64,000 nt of DNA from Fundidesulfovibrio terrae (GTDB lineage: Bacteria > Desulfobacterota > Desulfovibrionia > Desulfovibrionales > Desulfovibrionaceae). The position numbers and the translations under genes are program-made. The notes under the pieces are model-generated. The model did not search any database and had not been told where the DNA came from. It saw nothing but the letters and a program-made list of their open reading frames with translations. Numbering within the stretch: the stretch's first letter is position 1; every line of letters begins with the position of its first letter. Positions 9,050 to 18,139 of the stretch are shown here, in pieces. Location: NCBI RefSeq assembly GCF_022808915.1, contig NZ_JAKZFS010000001.1, forward strand, positions 1,008,644 through 1,072,643. The letters are read 5' to 3'.

Positions 9050-10309
9050 ATGAAAGCTTCAGATGTTTTTACTCCTGGTAGATTCCCGTCAGTGACGTTC
9101 GTCAAGGATCATATCGAAGATAAGCAGGTCAGGCTGAAAGACATATTGGAAGCAGGTGCGACTGTTGTATCGCTCTCAGGGCCGTCAAAATCTGGAAAAA
9201 CTGTATTTGTAGAAAATACAGTAGGAAGAGATAATCTTGTTCACGTAACAGGGTCTGGCGTTGACTCCCCAGATAAATTGTGGATGCGCGTTTTTAACTT
9301 TCTCGAAACACCTTTAGCCCAAAGCGCTGCAACGGGAATCAATCTCTCAGGGACTTTATCAGGCAAGGCAGGCGGAGAAACAAACTGGCTGGTTGCAAAA
9401 GGTAAAGCTGAAGTCTCGGGATCTGCTTCGCTAGCCGTTACTAAATCTGAGACAAATGGGTATTCTATAGATTGTTTGCAAGTCTTGATCAAAGAGTTGA
9501 GTGGGACAGGATTGGTCCTTTTTATTGATGATTTTCATTATATGCCTCGTCAAGTTCAAGAGGATGTTTCTCGGCAGATTAAAGAAGCCATCAGGAATGA
9601 TGTGAAAATTGTATGTGCTTCTGTGCCGTATCATTCAGATGATGTTCTTCGGGCAAATCCTGATTTAAGTGGTAGGATTGAGCAGATTGACTTTGATTTT
9701 TGGAGAGAAGATTTTCTTGTAAAGATAGCAGAAAAAGGTTTTTCGAAATTATATATAGCATATGACAGTGATTTTATGTTAAGATTGGCTAGGGAGGCAG
9801 CTGGGTCTCCGCAGTTAATGCAGACGATTTGTCTCAATGCTTGTTTTGAGTCAGGACAGCGAGAGGCAGCTGAAGCTTGTTTTCGTTTGCCAAATACGGA
9901 TGATTTTTTTAGAAAAGTATGTATTCGTACGTGTTCTTCAGTTTTGTTTAATTCAGCATATGAAGCTATGAAGGAAGGTCCAAAGACAAGGGGTAATCAG
10001 CGTACGGCATATATATTAAAAGATGGTACAACATGCGATGTGTATCCGATAATTTTGCGAGCAATGGCAAATGATCCTCCAAAACTAACAATTCGATACT
10101 CAGATCTCCAAGAGCGAATTGGGAATTTGTGTTCAGGTGACACTCCAAGCGGTTCAAGTGTTACAGGGGCTTGTGATCATATGGCTCGTCTCGCTAATGC
10201 TGCTGCCCGGAATTGCATTATTGAGTGGGACTCTGAAAGTGACGTTTTAGATATTCGAGATCCTCATTTCTTGTTCTTCCTCAGATGGTCAGAATATGTG
10301 GAAAGGTAG
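9050..10309 (+). CDS. Solitary P-loop ATPase on an AT-rich island
   Basis: A 419-residue protein with a Walker A motif SLSGPSKSGKTVFVE (residues 42-56) and a Walker B motif LVLFIDDFHYM, followed by VKIVCASVPY resembling a sensor-1 strand. The C-terminal half looks winged-helix-like, ending in DPHFLFFLRWSEYV. The architecture resembles AAA+/STAND-type ATPases; no effector domain is recognisable. Codon use is strikingly AT-rich: the 60 bases from 9541 hold 26 G+C, against strongly GC-rich neighbours, a sign of horizontal transfer. The ATG follows GAGGGGGAGGT, a close but strong SD. TTGACA (8973-8978) and TATAAA (9023-9028) lie upstream but are not correctly spaced with each other. A defence role is possible but unproven. 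Confidence 0.72.
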   Translation: MKASDVFTPGRFPSVTFVKDHIEDKQVRLKDILEAGATVVSLSGPSKSGKTVFVENTVGRDNLVHVTGSGVDSPDKLWMRVFNFLETPLAQSAATGINLSGTLSGKAGGETNWLVAKGKAEVSGSASLAVTKSETNGYSIDCLQVLIKELSGTGLVLFIDDFHYMPRQVQEDVSRQIKEAIRNDVKIVCASVPYHSDDVLRANPDLSGRIEQIDFDFWREDFLVKIAEKGFSKLYIAYDSDFMLRLAREAAGSPQLMQTICLNACFESGQREAAEACFRLPNTDDFFRKVCIRTCSSVLFNSAYEAMKEGPKTRGNQRTAYILKDGTTCDVYPIILRAMANDPPKLTIRYSDLQERIGNLCSGDTPSGSSVTGACDHMARLANAAARNCIIEWDSESDVLDIRDPHFLFFLRWSEYVER

Positions 10310-10368
10310 ATATGTTTTGCGTGTGATTGTTTAATGTATTTATATTTTATGCATTTTCATGCAATTGA

Positions 10369-10401
10369 AAAACCCCTTCCGGCTTGGCCGGAAGGGGTTT
10401 T
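10369..10401. terminator. Bidirectional terminator between ATPase and helicase genes
   Basis: A 15-bp perfect stem (10369-10383 with 10387-10401, loop TTG) flanked by A runs on the left and T runs on the right. It serves the plus-strand ATPase gene (stop 10309) and the minus-strand helicase gene (stop 10435). Confidence 0.85.
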
Positions 10402-10434
10402 GTATTCTCTGGGAGCTGCGGTCGCCCGGAAGGC

Positions 10435-12228
10435 CTAGGCGGCCTGCCCGTTGCCGCCGCCCTGGCGGTTGCGGGAGCGGGCAGGGCGGTCGTAGCCGGG
10501 ACGGTCCTTGCCCTGGGCGTTGGCGCGGTTTCCGGAAGCGCCCTCGGGGGTGCGTCCGTAGAAGCCGCCGGCATTGCCGCCCGAACGGGGCTGCCTGGGG
10601 CGGTTGTCGCGGGTCCGGGCGTCCTGTCCGTTGCCGCTGGCGGCAGCGCGGGTGGTGTTCCCGGCGCGGTTGCCATCGGCCTCGCGCGCGGCCTGGCCGC
10701 CCTCGGCGATGGCGCCGTACTGGCGCTGGATCATCTCGTGCTCCATCTCGGCTTCGTAGCGTCCGTACGTGCCGTAGGAGGGCTGGGAGTAGTTCGCCGC
10801 CTGGCCGTAGGCTCCCTGGCCGCCCTGGCGCGGGGCGCGGGGGCTCCTGCCTCGGGGCTGGTCGCCGGAGGCGTTCCAGGCGTTGCCGATCTTTTCCTGG
10901 TTGCCGGGCTGGCCCCAGTTGGCGCGGGGCTTGGAGGAGCCGGCGGGGCCGCCCGAGCGCTCGCGGCGCTCCTGGGGACGGCGGGCCTGTCCGGAGTCGC
11001 CCTGGGCCTCGGAGGCGGGCCTGGCGTTGCGGGACTGGCCGCCACGGCCGCCCGCCAGGGGCGGACGATGGAACTCCATGTCGCGCTCGGGAGCGGCGGC
11101 GGTATAGTCGAATCCTTCCACCTTGCGGCGTTCGATGGGCTTGCCCAGCAGGCGCTCGATGGCCTTGACCATGGACACGTCCTCGCTGGTCATGAGCGAA
11201 TGGGCCTGACCTTCGCGCTCGGCGCGGCCGGTGCGGCCCACGCGGTGGGTGTAGGTCTCGGGGGTGTCGGGCAGGTCGTAGTTGATGACGTGGGCCACGC
11301 GGGACACGTCGATGCCGCGCGCGGCGATGTCGGTGGCCACCAGCACGCGGAACTTGCCGGTGCGGAAGCCGTCCATGGCCTTCTGGCGCTGGGTCTGGGA
11401 CAGGTTGCCCTGGATGCAGGAGGACTGGTGCCCGAAGCGGCCCAGCTGTTCGGCCAGGCGCTTGGCGCGGTGCTTGGTGCGGGTGAACACCAGCACGGAG
11501 CCTTCCTTGTTTTCTTCCAGCAGGGTCAGGAGCAGCTTGGTCTTGAGGTGCTGCTGCACGGGGTAGAGGCACTGCTCGATGGTGCAGGCCGGGGCCGTGC
11601 GGCCGATGCGCACCGTGGCCGGGTCGTTCAGGGTCTCATTGGCCAGGCCCCGGATGGAGTCGGGCATGGTGGCCGAGAAGAGAAGCGTCTGGCGCTCGGC
11701 GGGCAGCTTGGCCAGGATCTTCTTGATGTCGGGCAAGAAACCCATGTCGAACATGTGGTCGGCTTCGTCCAGCACCAGGGTCTCCACGCCGGAGAGGTTG
11801 GCGTTGCCCTGGTTCAGGTGGTCCAGCAGCCTGCCGGGGCAGGCGACCACCAGGTCGGCGCCGCGGCGCAGGTTGTTGGCCTGGGGCCCGAGGCCGACGC
11901 CGCCGTACACGGTGACGGAGCGGAAACGCATCCCCTTGGTCAGCTCGCGGGCGCTCTCGTGGATCTGTTCGGCCAGTTCGCGGGTGGGGGCGATGACCAG
12001 AGCGCGGGCTGATCCGCGCATAGGCTTGGGATTCTTGAGAAACCTGTCGATGATGGGCAGCAGGAACGCGGCGGTCTTGCCGGTGCCGGTCTGGGCCAGG
12101 CCCATCACGTCGCGGCCTTCCATGACATGGGGGATGGCTTCGGCTTGGATGGGGGTGGGGGTTTCATAACCCATGGCCTTGACGTTGGCGGAAACGGAAG
12201 CATGAAAATCGAAAGAGTCGAATTGCAA
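10435..12228 (-). CDS. DEAD-box RNA helicase with long disordered C-terminal tail
   Basis: A 597-residue RhlE/CsdA-type helicase that unwinds RNA duplexes in ribosome assembly, decay or cold adaptation. All core motifs are present: Q motif (FDSFDF...TPIQ), AQTGTGKT, PTRELAEQ, VLDEADHMFD, SATM, ARGIDV and HRVGRTGRAER. The last 200 or so residues are a Gly/Arg/Asn/Gln-rich low-complexity tail, probably an RNA-binding extension. I chose a TTG start at 12228 because AAGGA lies seven bases upstream and the Q motif begins immediately after; a longer reading to 12291 lacks conservation features. The upstream 295 bases up to upp are non-coding and may carry a long leader. Confidence 0.87.
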   Translation of the reverse strand: MQFDSFDFHASVSANVKAMGYETPTPIQAEAIPHVMEGRDVMGLAQTGTGKTAAFLLPIIDRFLKNPKPMRGSARALVIAPTRELAEQIHESARELTKGMRFRSVTVYGGVGLGPQANNLRRGADLVVACPGRLLDHLNQGNANLSGVETLVLDEADHMFDMGFLPDIKKILAKLPAERQTLLFSATMPDSIRGLANETLNDPATVRIGRTAPACTIEQCLYPVQQHLKTKLLLTLLEENKEGSVLVFTRTKHRAKRLAEQLGRFGHQSSCIQGNLSQTQRQKAMDGFRTGKFRVLVATDIAARGIDVSRVAHVINYDLPDTPETYTHRVGRTGRAEREGQAHSLMTSEDVSMVKAIERLLGKPIERRKVEGFDYTAAAPERDMEFHRPPLAGGRGGQSRNARPASEAQGDSGQARRPQERRERSGGPAGSSKPRANWGQPGNQEKIGNAWNASGDQPRGRSPRAPRQGGQGAYGQAANYSQPSYGTYGRYEAEMEHEMIQRQYGAIAEGGQAAREADGNRAGNTTRAAASGNGQDARTRDNRPRQPRSGGNAGGFYGRTPEGASGNRANAQGKDRPGYDRPARSRNRQGGGNGQAA

Positions 12229-12523
12229 AGGAAATCCTTGGGTTCGTGTTGCAAAGCGATGAGCAGGCGTGACGCGCTTTGCTGCAAACACGGTCAGGAA
12301 GGCTCACACGGGGGAATATTCGGTTCGGCAGGAACAGTCTGATTGGGATGGACGGGGCTTGCAGCTGGCCCTCGCCTCGCAGGCGGCATGCCGGGGCGCG
12401 TAAGCGCCAGACGGACATGTAGTCCTTTTCCGAGAGTTGTCAACTCCGGTCTTGACCATATTCGCCCGTTCTGCAAAAAATCGCGCGTTTGTACCCATAA
12501 CGTCAACAAATAAGGAGTGGATC
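12229..12523. other. Divergent promoter region, helicase / upp
   Basis: A 295-base gap between two divergent genes. It must hold both promoters and the helicase leader. A TAAGGAG SD precedes upp at about 12511-12517. I see no confident -35/-10 pair and no known riboswitch. Confidence 0.5.
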
Positions 12524-13150
12524 ATGCCGGTAACAGTGGTCGACCATCCCCTGGTCAGGCATAAGCTGGGCATCCTGCGCGAAGACGGCGTGAGCACCAA
12601 CAACTTCCGCGATCTGGCCAACGAAGTGGGACGGCTGCTCACTTACGAGGCCACCAAGGACCTCAAGACCGAAAAGAAGATGATCAAGGGGTGGAACGGC
12701 GAAGTCGAGGTGGAGCAGATCAAGGGCAAGAAGATCACCGTGGTGCCCATCCTGCGCGCGGGTCTGGGCATGATGGACGGCGTGCTGGACATGATTCCCA
12801 GCGCCAAGGTCAGCGTGGTGGGCATGTACCGCAACGAGGAGACCCTGGCCCCGGTGCGCTACTACGTGAAGCTGGCCAAGGAAATCCACAAGCGCACCGC
12901 GCTCATCCTCGACCCCATGCTGGCCACCGGCGGCACGCTCATCGCCACCATCGACCTGCTCAAGGAAGCAGGCTGCAAGAAGATCAAGGGTTTGTTCCTG
13001 GTGGCCGCGCCCGAGGGGCTGGCCCGGCTCGAGGCCGCCCACCCCGACGTGCACGTCTACGTGGCCGCCATCGACGAGAAGTTGAACGACGTCGGCTACA
13101 TCCTGCCCGGGCTGGGTGACGCGGGCGACAAAATCTTCGGCACGAAATAA
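12524..13150 (+). CDS. upp: Uracil phosphoribosyltransferase
   Basis: A 208-residue enzyme, exactly the E. coli Upp length, that converts uracil plus PRPP to UMP in pyrimidine salvage. Visible landmarks are the PRPP loop [28 protein letters not shown], and the C-terminal uracil-binding [16 protein letters not shown]. The ATG has TAAGGAG seven bases upstream. It is followed 12 bases later by a uracil permease gene, so uptake and capture of uracil are co-transcribed. Confidence 0.96.
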   Translation: MPVTVVDHPLVRHKLGILREDGVSTNNFRDLANEVGRLLTYEATKDLKTEKKMIKGWNGEVEVEQIKGKKITVVPILRAGLGMMDGVLDMIPSAKVSVVGMYRNEETLAPVRYYVKLAKEIHKRTALILDPMLATGGTLIATIDLLKEAGCKKIKGLFLVAAPEGLARLEAAHPDVHVYVAAIDEKLNDVGYILPGLGDAGDKIFGTK

Positions 13151-13162
13151 GGAGCGCTGTTC

Positions 13163-14410
13163 ATGGCCCAGACCCTTCCCACCGACTACCAGCTCAGGGT
13201 GCGCGACTTCCCCGTGGGCGCGCAGATGCTCTTCGTGGCCTTCGGCGCGTTGGTGCTCGTGCCCCTGCTCACCGGGCTCGACCCCAACGTGGCCCTGTTC
13301 ACCGCAGGCATAGGCACGCTCATCTACCAGGTGCTGACCAAGTTCCGCATCCCCATCTTCCTGGGGTCCTCGTTCTCGTTCATTGCGCCCATCATGCTGT
13401 GCATGAAGAACCACGGCATGGCGGCGACGCTCGGCGGGCTGGCTTCGGTCGGCATCATGTACATGCTGTTCGCCTTCCTCATCAAGATCAAGGGCACGGC
13501 CTTCCTGCAGCGCTACCTGCCCCACATCGTCACCGGCCCGGTGATCATGGTCATCGGCCTGATCCTGGCCCCGGTGGGCGTGTACATGGCCATGGGCAAG
13601 ACCGGCGACGGAGCCGCGGTGCTCTTCCCCGAGAACCAGGCCATGACCATCTCCATGATCTCGCTCGCCGTCACGGTGCTGGTGGCCATTAAGGGGCGCG
13701 GGATACTGAAGCTCATCCCCATCCTCTGCGGTATCGGCGCCGGGTACGCCACGAGCCTGTTCATGGGCATCGTGGACTTCGCCCCCGTGGCCGCCGCCCC
13801 CTGGTTCAAGCTGCCCAATTTCGTGGCCCCCACCTTCAACATGGACGCCATCCTGATCATCATGCCCGTGGCCATCGCCCCCATCATCGAGCACATCGGC
13901 TCGATCCTGGCCGTGGGGTCGGTTACCGGCAAGAACTACATCGACAACCCCGGCGTGCACCGCTCCCTCATGGGCGACGGCGTGGCCACCACCCTGGCGG
14001 GCTTTTTGGGCGGGCCGCCGCTGACCACCTACGCCGAAGTGACCGGCGCGGTGTCGCTCATCAAGATCTACAACCCGGCGCTCATGACCTGGGCGGCCGT
14101 CACCGCCGTGGGCCTGGCCTTCATCGGCAAGCTGGGCGCGCTTCTGCAGACCATCCCCTCCCCGGTCATGGGCGGCATCATGCTGCTTCTGTTCGGGGCC
14201 ATCATGGTGGTGGGCCTGAACTCCCTGGTGCAGGACGGCCAGGACCTGATGAAGCCGCGCAACATGGTCATCGTGGCCCTCATCGTGGTGCTCGGCATGG
14301 GCAAGATGAGCTTCTCCTTCTGGGGCGTGCACCTGGAGGGCATCGGCCTGGCCGGCGTTGCGGGCGTTCTGCTGAACGCCATCCTGCCACGGGACAGGGC
14401 GGAAGGTTGA
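13163..14410 (+). CDS. uraA: Uracil permease (NCS2 family)
   Basis: A 415-residue polytopic membrane protein of the UraA/PyrP branch, predicted to carry uracil by proton symport. It has about 14 hydrophobic segments, the NCS2 motif region TYAEVTGAVSLIKIYNP and the short-helix region GSSFSFIAPI. An AAGGAG precedes the ATG. The position directly after upp strongly supports uracil as substrate. Two hairpins follow the stop. Confidence 0.93.
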   Translation: MAQTLPTDYQLRVRDFPVGAQMLFVAFGALVLVPLLTGLDPNVALFTAGIGTLIYQVLTKFRIPIFLGSSFSFIAPIMLCMKNHGMAATLGGLASVGIMYMLFAFLIKIKGTAFLQRYLPHIVTGPVIMVIGLILAPVGVYMAMGKTGDGAAVLFPENQAMTISMISLAVTVLVAIKGRGILKLIPILCGIGAGYATSLFMGIVDFAPVAAAPWFKLPNFVAPTFNMDAILIIMPVAIAPIIEHIGSILAVGSVTGKNYIDNPGVHRSLMGDGVATTLAGFLGGPPLTTYAEVTGAVSLIKIYNPALMTWAAVTAVGLAFIGKLGALLQTIPSPVMGGIMLLLFGAIMVVGLNSLVQDGQDLMKPRNMVIVALIVVLGMGKMSFSFWGVHLEGIGLAGVAGVLLNAILPRDRAEG

Positions 14411-14429
14411 CCTGAAGAAGATATCCTGA

Positions 14430-14520
14430 CCGGGGCGGGCGGACCGCCTGCCCCGGGATAACGAATGCGGCGGGTGCCGGATCGGCGTGTAGGCGATCCG
14501 GCGCCCGCCGTCCTTGTTTC
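14430..14520 (+). terminator. Tandem hairpins ending the upp-uraA operon
   Basis: Two inverted repeats in a row. The first is a GC-rich stem at 14430-14456 with one G-U pair. The second has arms of 16 bases at 14469-14484 and 14494-14509, followed by TCCTTGTTTC. The second looks like the effective terminator, although its T run is imperfect. Confidence 0.6.
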
Positions 14521-14547
14521 CGGCAGTGGTGCGGCAGGGCGAGGCTC

Positions 14548-15045
14548 CTATGAGCCCGAGGCAGCTCCCACGACCTCCTTCAGATGGTCGATGTGGAATT
14601 GCATATGGTAATCCCCCAGGCCGAAGATCATCTGTTCCAGGGTCGGGTATTCCCCCAGCGGCGAGTCCTTGAGCATGGGGATGCTCGCTTTCCGGTCCAG
14701 CTGCTCCGGGGTCAGCCCCGCCGCGAACGCGGCGATTCCCTCGTATTCCTTTCCCGTCCCCGCAAGCAGTTGCGCGAAGGTCATCGCGGCCCTCTTGGGC
14801 GTGAAGAACGGGTTCTCGACCTCGAGGTCGATGGTGGGAGTGTCCTGGTCCAGGAAGACCTGGAGCAGGGGCATGTGCCCGGTGCCCTCGGGCCCCATGA
14901 GGTGGGAGAGAATCTCCTTGGGGGACCACCGCCCCGAGGGAGCCCGCGAGGCCGTGGCCTCGTCGATCCCGCCGCACGCCTTCTTCAGTTCCTCCAGCTT
15001 TTTCCGAACGCCCTGGGCCAATTGTTCGCCGGTCGCGGTCGCCAT
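14548..15045 (-). CDS. DinB-like four-helix protein
   Basis: A 165-residue protein with the DinB/YfiT fold pattern: an N-terminal helix ([18 protein letters not shown]), the [13 protein letters not shown] motif that normally supplies the first metal-ligand His, and a C-terminal [15 protein letters not shown] that supplies the others. Such proteins are metal-dependent transferases or thiol-linked enzymes of mostly unknown substrate. The ATG has AAGGAGG about eight bases upstream. It stands alone between two other minus-strand genes, 178 bases after gpt, so it may be independently transcribed. Confidence 0.75.
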   Translation of the reverse strand: MATATGEQLAQGVRKKLEELKKACGGIDEATASRAPSGRWSPKEILSHLMGPEGTGHMPLLQVFLDQDTPTIDLEVENPFFTPKRAAMTFAQLLAGTGKEYEGIAAFAAGLTPEQLDRKASIPMLKDSPLGEYPTLEQMIFGLGDYHMQFHIDHLKEVVGAASGS

Positions 15046-15223
15046 GTCCGGGCCTCCTTCAAAATGAAAATGCGCAATGGGATCACCATTACGCATTTTT
15101 TCTCGTGTGTCGCAAGCAGGGAGTTGACCGGCCGGGGCTTCGCCCGAATCCCGCGAAGCCGTTGCCGGGGGAAGGCTGGAGGCTTTTCGCCTTGTCAGCC
15201 GGAGGCATTCTTCGTCTTAAGAC

Positions 15224-15715
15224 CTATTTCCCCTGCGCCGTCTTGGCGATGGGCTGGATGAACTGGGGCTCCGAATCCCAAGGAAACAGGATCCAGGTGT
15301 CCTGGCTGACCTCGGTGATGAAGGTGTCCACCAGGGGGCGTCCCTCGGGCTTGGAGTACACGGTGGCGAAGTGGGCCTTGGGCAGCATCTCGCGCACGGT
15401 CTTGGCTGTCTTGCCGGTGTCCACCAGGTCGTCGACCAGGAGCCAGCCTTCGCCGTCGCCCTCCACCCCCTTGAGCACCTTCACCGAGTCGCCCTGTTTC
15501 TGCCAGTCGTAGCTGGCGACGCAGATGGTGTCGATGAGGCGCACGTCCAGTTCGCGGGCGATGATGGCCGCCGGGATGAGGCCTCCCTTGGTGATGGCGT
15601 AGATGCCCTTCCAGGGGCCGAGCGCCATGAGCCGCCAGGACAACGCCTTGCAGTCGCGGTGCAGTTGGTCCCAGCTGACGGGGTACATGCGGTGGTAGCG
15701 TTCGGAATCGGCCAT
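15224..15715 (-). CDS. gpt: Xanthine-guanine phosphoribosyltransferase
   Basis: A 163-residue type I phosphoribosyltransferase that makes XMP or GMP from xanthine or guanine and PRPP. The PRPP-binding loop is [19 protein letters not shown], the purine-site end is [11 protein letters not shown], and the substrate-entry motif [16 protein letters not shown] matches Gpt of enteric bacteria. The ATG at 15715 has AGGGAG six bases upstream. A second minus-strand frame over the same bases has no recognisable content. It complements the upp-uraA pair in base salvage. Confidence 0.88.
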   Translation of the reverse strand: MADSERYHRMYPVSWDQLHRDCKALSWRLMALGPWKGIYAITKGGLIPAAIIARELDVRLIDTICVASYDWQKQGDSVKVLKGVEGDGEGWLLVDDLVDTGKTAKTVREMLPKAHFATVYSKPEGRPLVDTFITEVSQDTWILFPWDSEPQFIQPIAKTAQGK

Positions 15716-15928
15716 GACTGACTCCCTGGCGTGGTATGAATTCAGCGCGTGAGTATGGCATTTCCGGCTGTCGGGCAAGAGGGAGGGACAGCCTTCCCCT
15801 GGTGAGGTGCGCAATCATGAAACGGCAGTTAGTTCTTGCCTTTGGAAGTGAAAGGATGTAGGATTTAATAGTTTGAAAATATTGTCTTTTTTATGATTCC
15901 ACCTCACCCAGACCTCCAGGACGCGCCC

Positions 15929-17203
15929 ATGACCGTGGCCCAGCAGACACCAGCGGAAGATCAAGAGACCGCCGCCTGTTTTCTTTCCAGGCATCCCGTG
16001 TTCAACAAGAACAAGAAGGTCGTGGCCCATGATGTGGCCGCGCGGTCCTGCCTGGTGTCGCAGGACACCGACCGGGTCGACGCGGACGCCTTCTCCTGGA
16101 TGGTGAGCGACGGGGCGCAGGAGCTGCAGCATGTGCTGGAGGAGTCCGAAAAGCTCATGATCGCCATTCCGGACGTCATGCTCGACGCGCCGGAAGTGCA
16201 CATGCTTCCCATGGACTTCTGCCAGCTGGTGATAAGCCCTGAGCAAAGCTCTCGCGACAATCTTTCTGAATTGTTGGTTTTCTTCAGCGACTACGGCTAC
16301 GAGCTGGCCTTGCGTTTCCAGGGCTCGTGCCAGGCGTTCGGAGAGCTCATCAAGCACGCCGACACGGTGATCCTGGACCTGGCCCACTTAAAGCCCCTGG
16401 AACTGGCCAAGGAGCGCAAGTTCCTCAAGGGTTTCGAGGTGGCGGCCATGGTGGACAACGTGGACACCTGGGAGGCTTTCGCAGGCAGCAAGGCGCTCGG
16501 TTTCGACTATTTCCAGGGCAGTTTCTTCGGCCGGCCCGAGATCGTAAAGGGGCGCAAGCTCGCGGCCAGTTCGCTCACGCGCGTGGAGCTGATGGAGAAG
16601 CTCCTGGACGAGAACTCCACCTTCAAGGACATGGCGGCCATCATCGAGAAGGACGCCATGTTGAGCTACCGTCTGCTGCGCTTCGTCAATTCTCCGGGGC
16701 ATGGTCTCGGGCGCACGGTGACGTCCATCGAGCACGCCGTGGCCATCCTTGGCGACACGTCGTTCAAGCACTGGGCCATGATGGCCCTGGTGGCCAGCCT
16801 GGACGCCAGCGCCAAGGGCGAGGAGCTGGGATATCTGTCGCTGCAGCGCGCCAGCTTCCTGGAGCGGTTGGCCGCGCGGGCCACTGCTTCTCCGCTTTCG
16901 CCCAAGACGATGTTCCTGCTGGGCCTTTTTTCCCTGCTGGACGCCATGCTGGGCCAGCCCATGGACCAGCTGGTGGCCAACATGCCCATGGACCCGCGCA
17001 TCAAGGCGGCGCTGACGGGCGAGACCAACAGCCTTTCGCCGTGGCTTAAGCTCTTAAGCTGCGTGGACCAGAACCGCTGGTGCGACGTGGGGGCGATCCT
17101 CGCGGGACAGAAGGTCAGCCACTCGGGCGCGGCAAGGGATTACCTGGAGGCGTCCCGCTGGGCGCGCATCTGCTTCAACGCGGGCAAGCAGGAGAAAAAG
17201 TAG
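15929..17203 (+). CDS. HDOD domain signalling protein with degenerate EAL-like N-terminal domain
   Basis: A 424-residue protein of the YuxH type. The N-terminal half follows the EAL fold but lacks catalytic Glu and metal ligands; the hallmark GFDYFQGSFFGRP remains. The C-terminal half is an HDOD domain (LLDENSTFKDMAAIIEKD, LLRFVNSPGHG, LFSLLDAMLGQP). Such proteins are thought to be non-enzymatic c-di-GMP-related or stress-signalling adaptors. I prefer the ATG at 15929, which has AGGA seven bases upstream, over one at 15893 without an SD. It is a paralogue of the protein at 22782-24068. A dispersed terminator-like repeat lies just after the stop. Confidence 0.82.
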   Translation: MTVAQQTPAEDQETAACFLSRHPVFNKNKKVVAHDVAARSCLVSQDTDRVDADAFSWMVSDGAQELQHVLEESEKLMIAIPDVMLDAPEVHMLPMDFCQLVISPEQSSRDNLSELLVFFSDYGYELALRFQGSCQAFGELIKHADTVILDLAHLKPLELAKERKFLKGFEVAAMVDNVDTWEAFAGSKALGFDYFQGSFFGRPEIVKGRKLAASSLTRVELMEKLLDENSTFKDMAAIIEKDAMLSYRLLRFVNSPGHGLGRTVTSIEHAVAILGDTSFKHWAMMALVASLDASAKGEELGYLSLQRASFLERLAARATASPLSPKTMFLLGLFSLLDAMLGQPMDQLVANMPMDPRIKAALTGETNSLSPWLKLLSCVDQNRWCDVGAILAGQKVSHSGAARDYLEASRWARICFNAGKQEKK

Positions 17204-17212
17204 CGCTCCGGG

Positions 17213-17265
17213 CGCGAAGCCGAAAGGGGATTCCAAAGGGACTCGTCCCTTTGGCCGCCGGAGGC
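17213..17265 (-). repeat. Dispersed terminator-like repeat, copy A
   Basis: The core is a hairpin of CCAAAGGGAC (17233-17242) and GTCCCTTTGG (17245-17254) with the flank CCGCCGGAGGC at 17255-17265. On the minus strand it lies downstream of the amino-acid ABC operon, after that operon's own terminator. The other copies are at 25483, 35300 and 54204. Confidence 0.8.
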
Positions 17266-17304
17266 CTCATCTCCCTGCCTCCGTCTTCCAAAACGAAAAG
17301 AAGA

Positions 17305-17333
17305 AGGCGCCGGAAGCATTGCTTCCGGCGCCT
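17305..17333 (-). terminator. Terminator of the amino-acid ABC operon
   Basis: A 13-bp perfect stem (17305-17317 with 17321-17333), loop ATT. On the minus strand it runs into TTCTTTTCGTTTT. It lies 41 bases after the ATPase gene stop at 17374. Confidence 0.85.
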
Positions 17334-17373
17334 CAATTCTTGCCTCCGTCCGCGATCCTTTCGCGGCCCCGCC

Positions 17374-18138
<765 letters not shown>

Positions 18139-18139
18139 G

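Noticed and set aside
8887-10434. AT-rich island as a prophage remnant or insertion sequence
   Set aside because: No integrase, transposase, phage gene, terminal inverted repeats or target duplication could be found; only one ATPase gene is present.
10435-11050. Repetitive-looking sequence at the helicase 3' end as a DNA repeat element
   Set aside because: The repetition comes from the Gly/Arg/Asn-rich protein tail in frame; unit lengths are irregular and no copy exists elsewhere.
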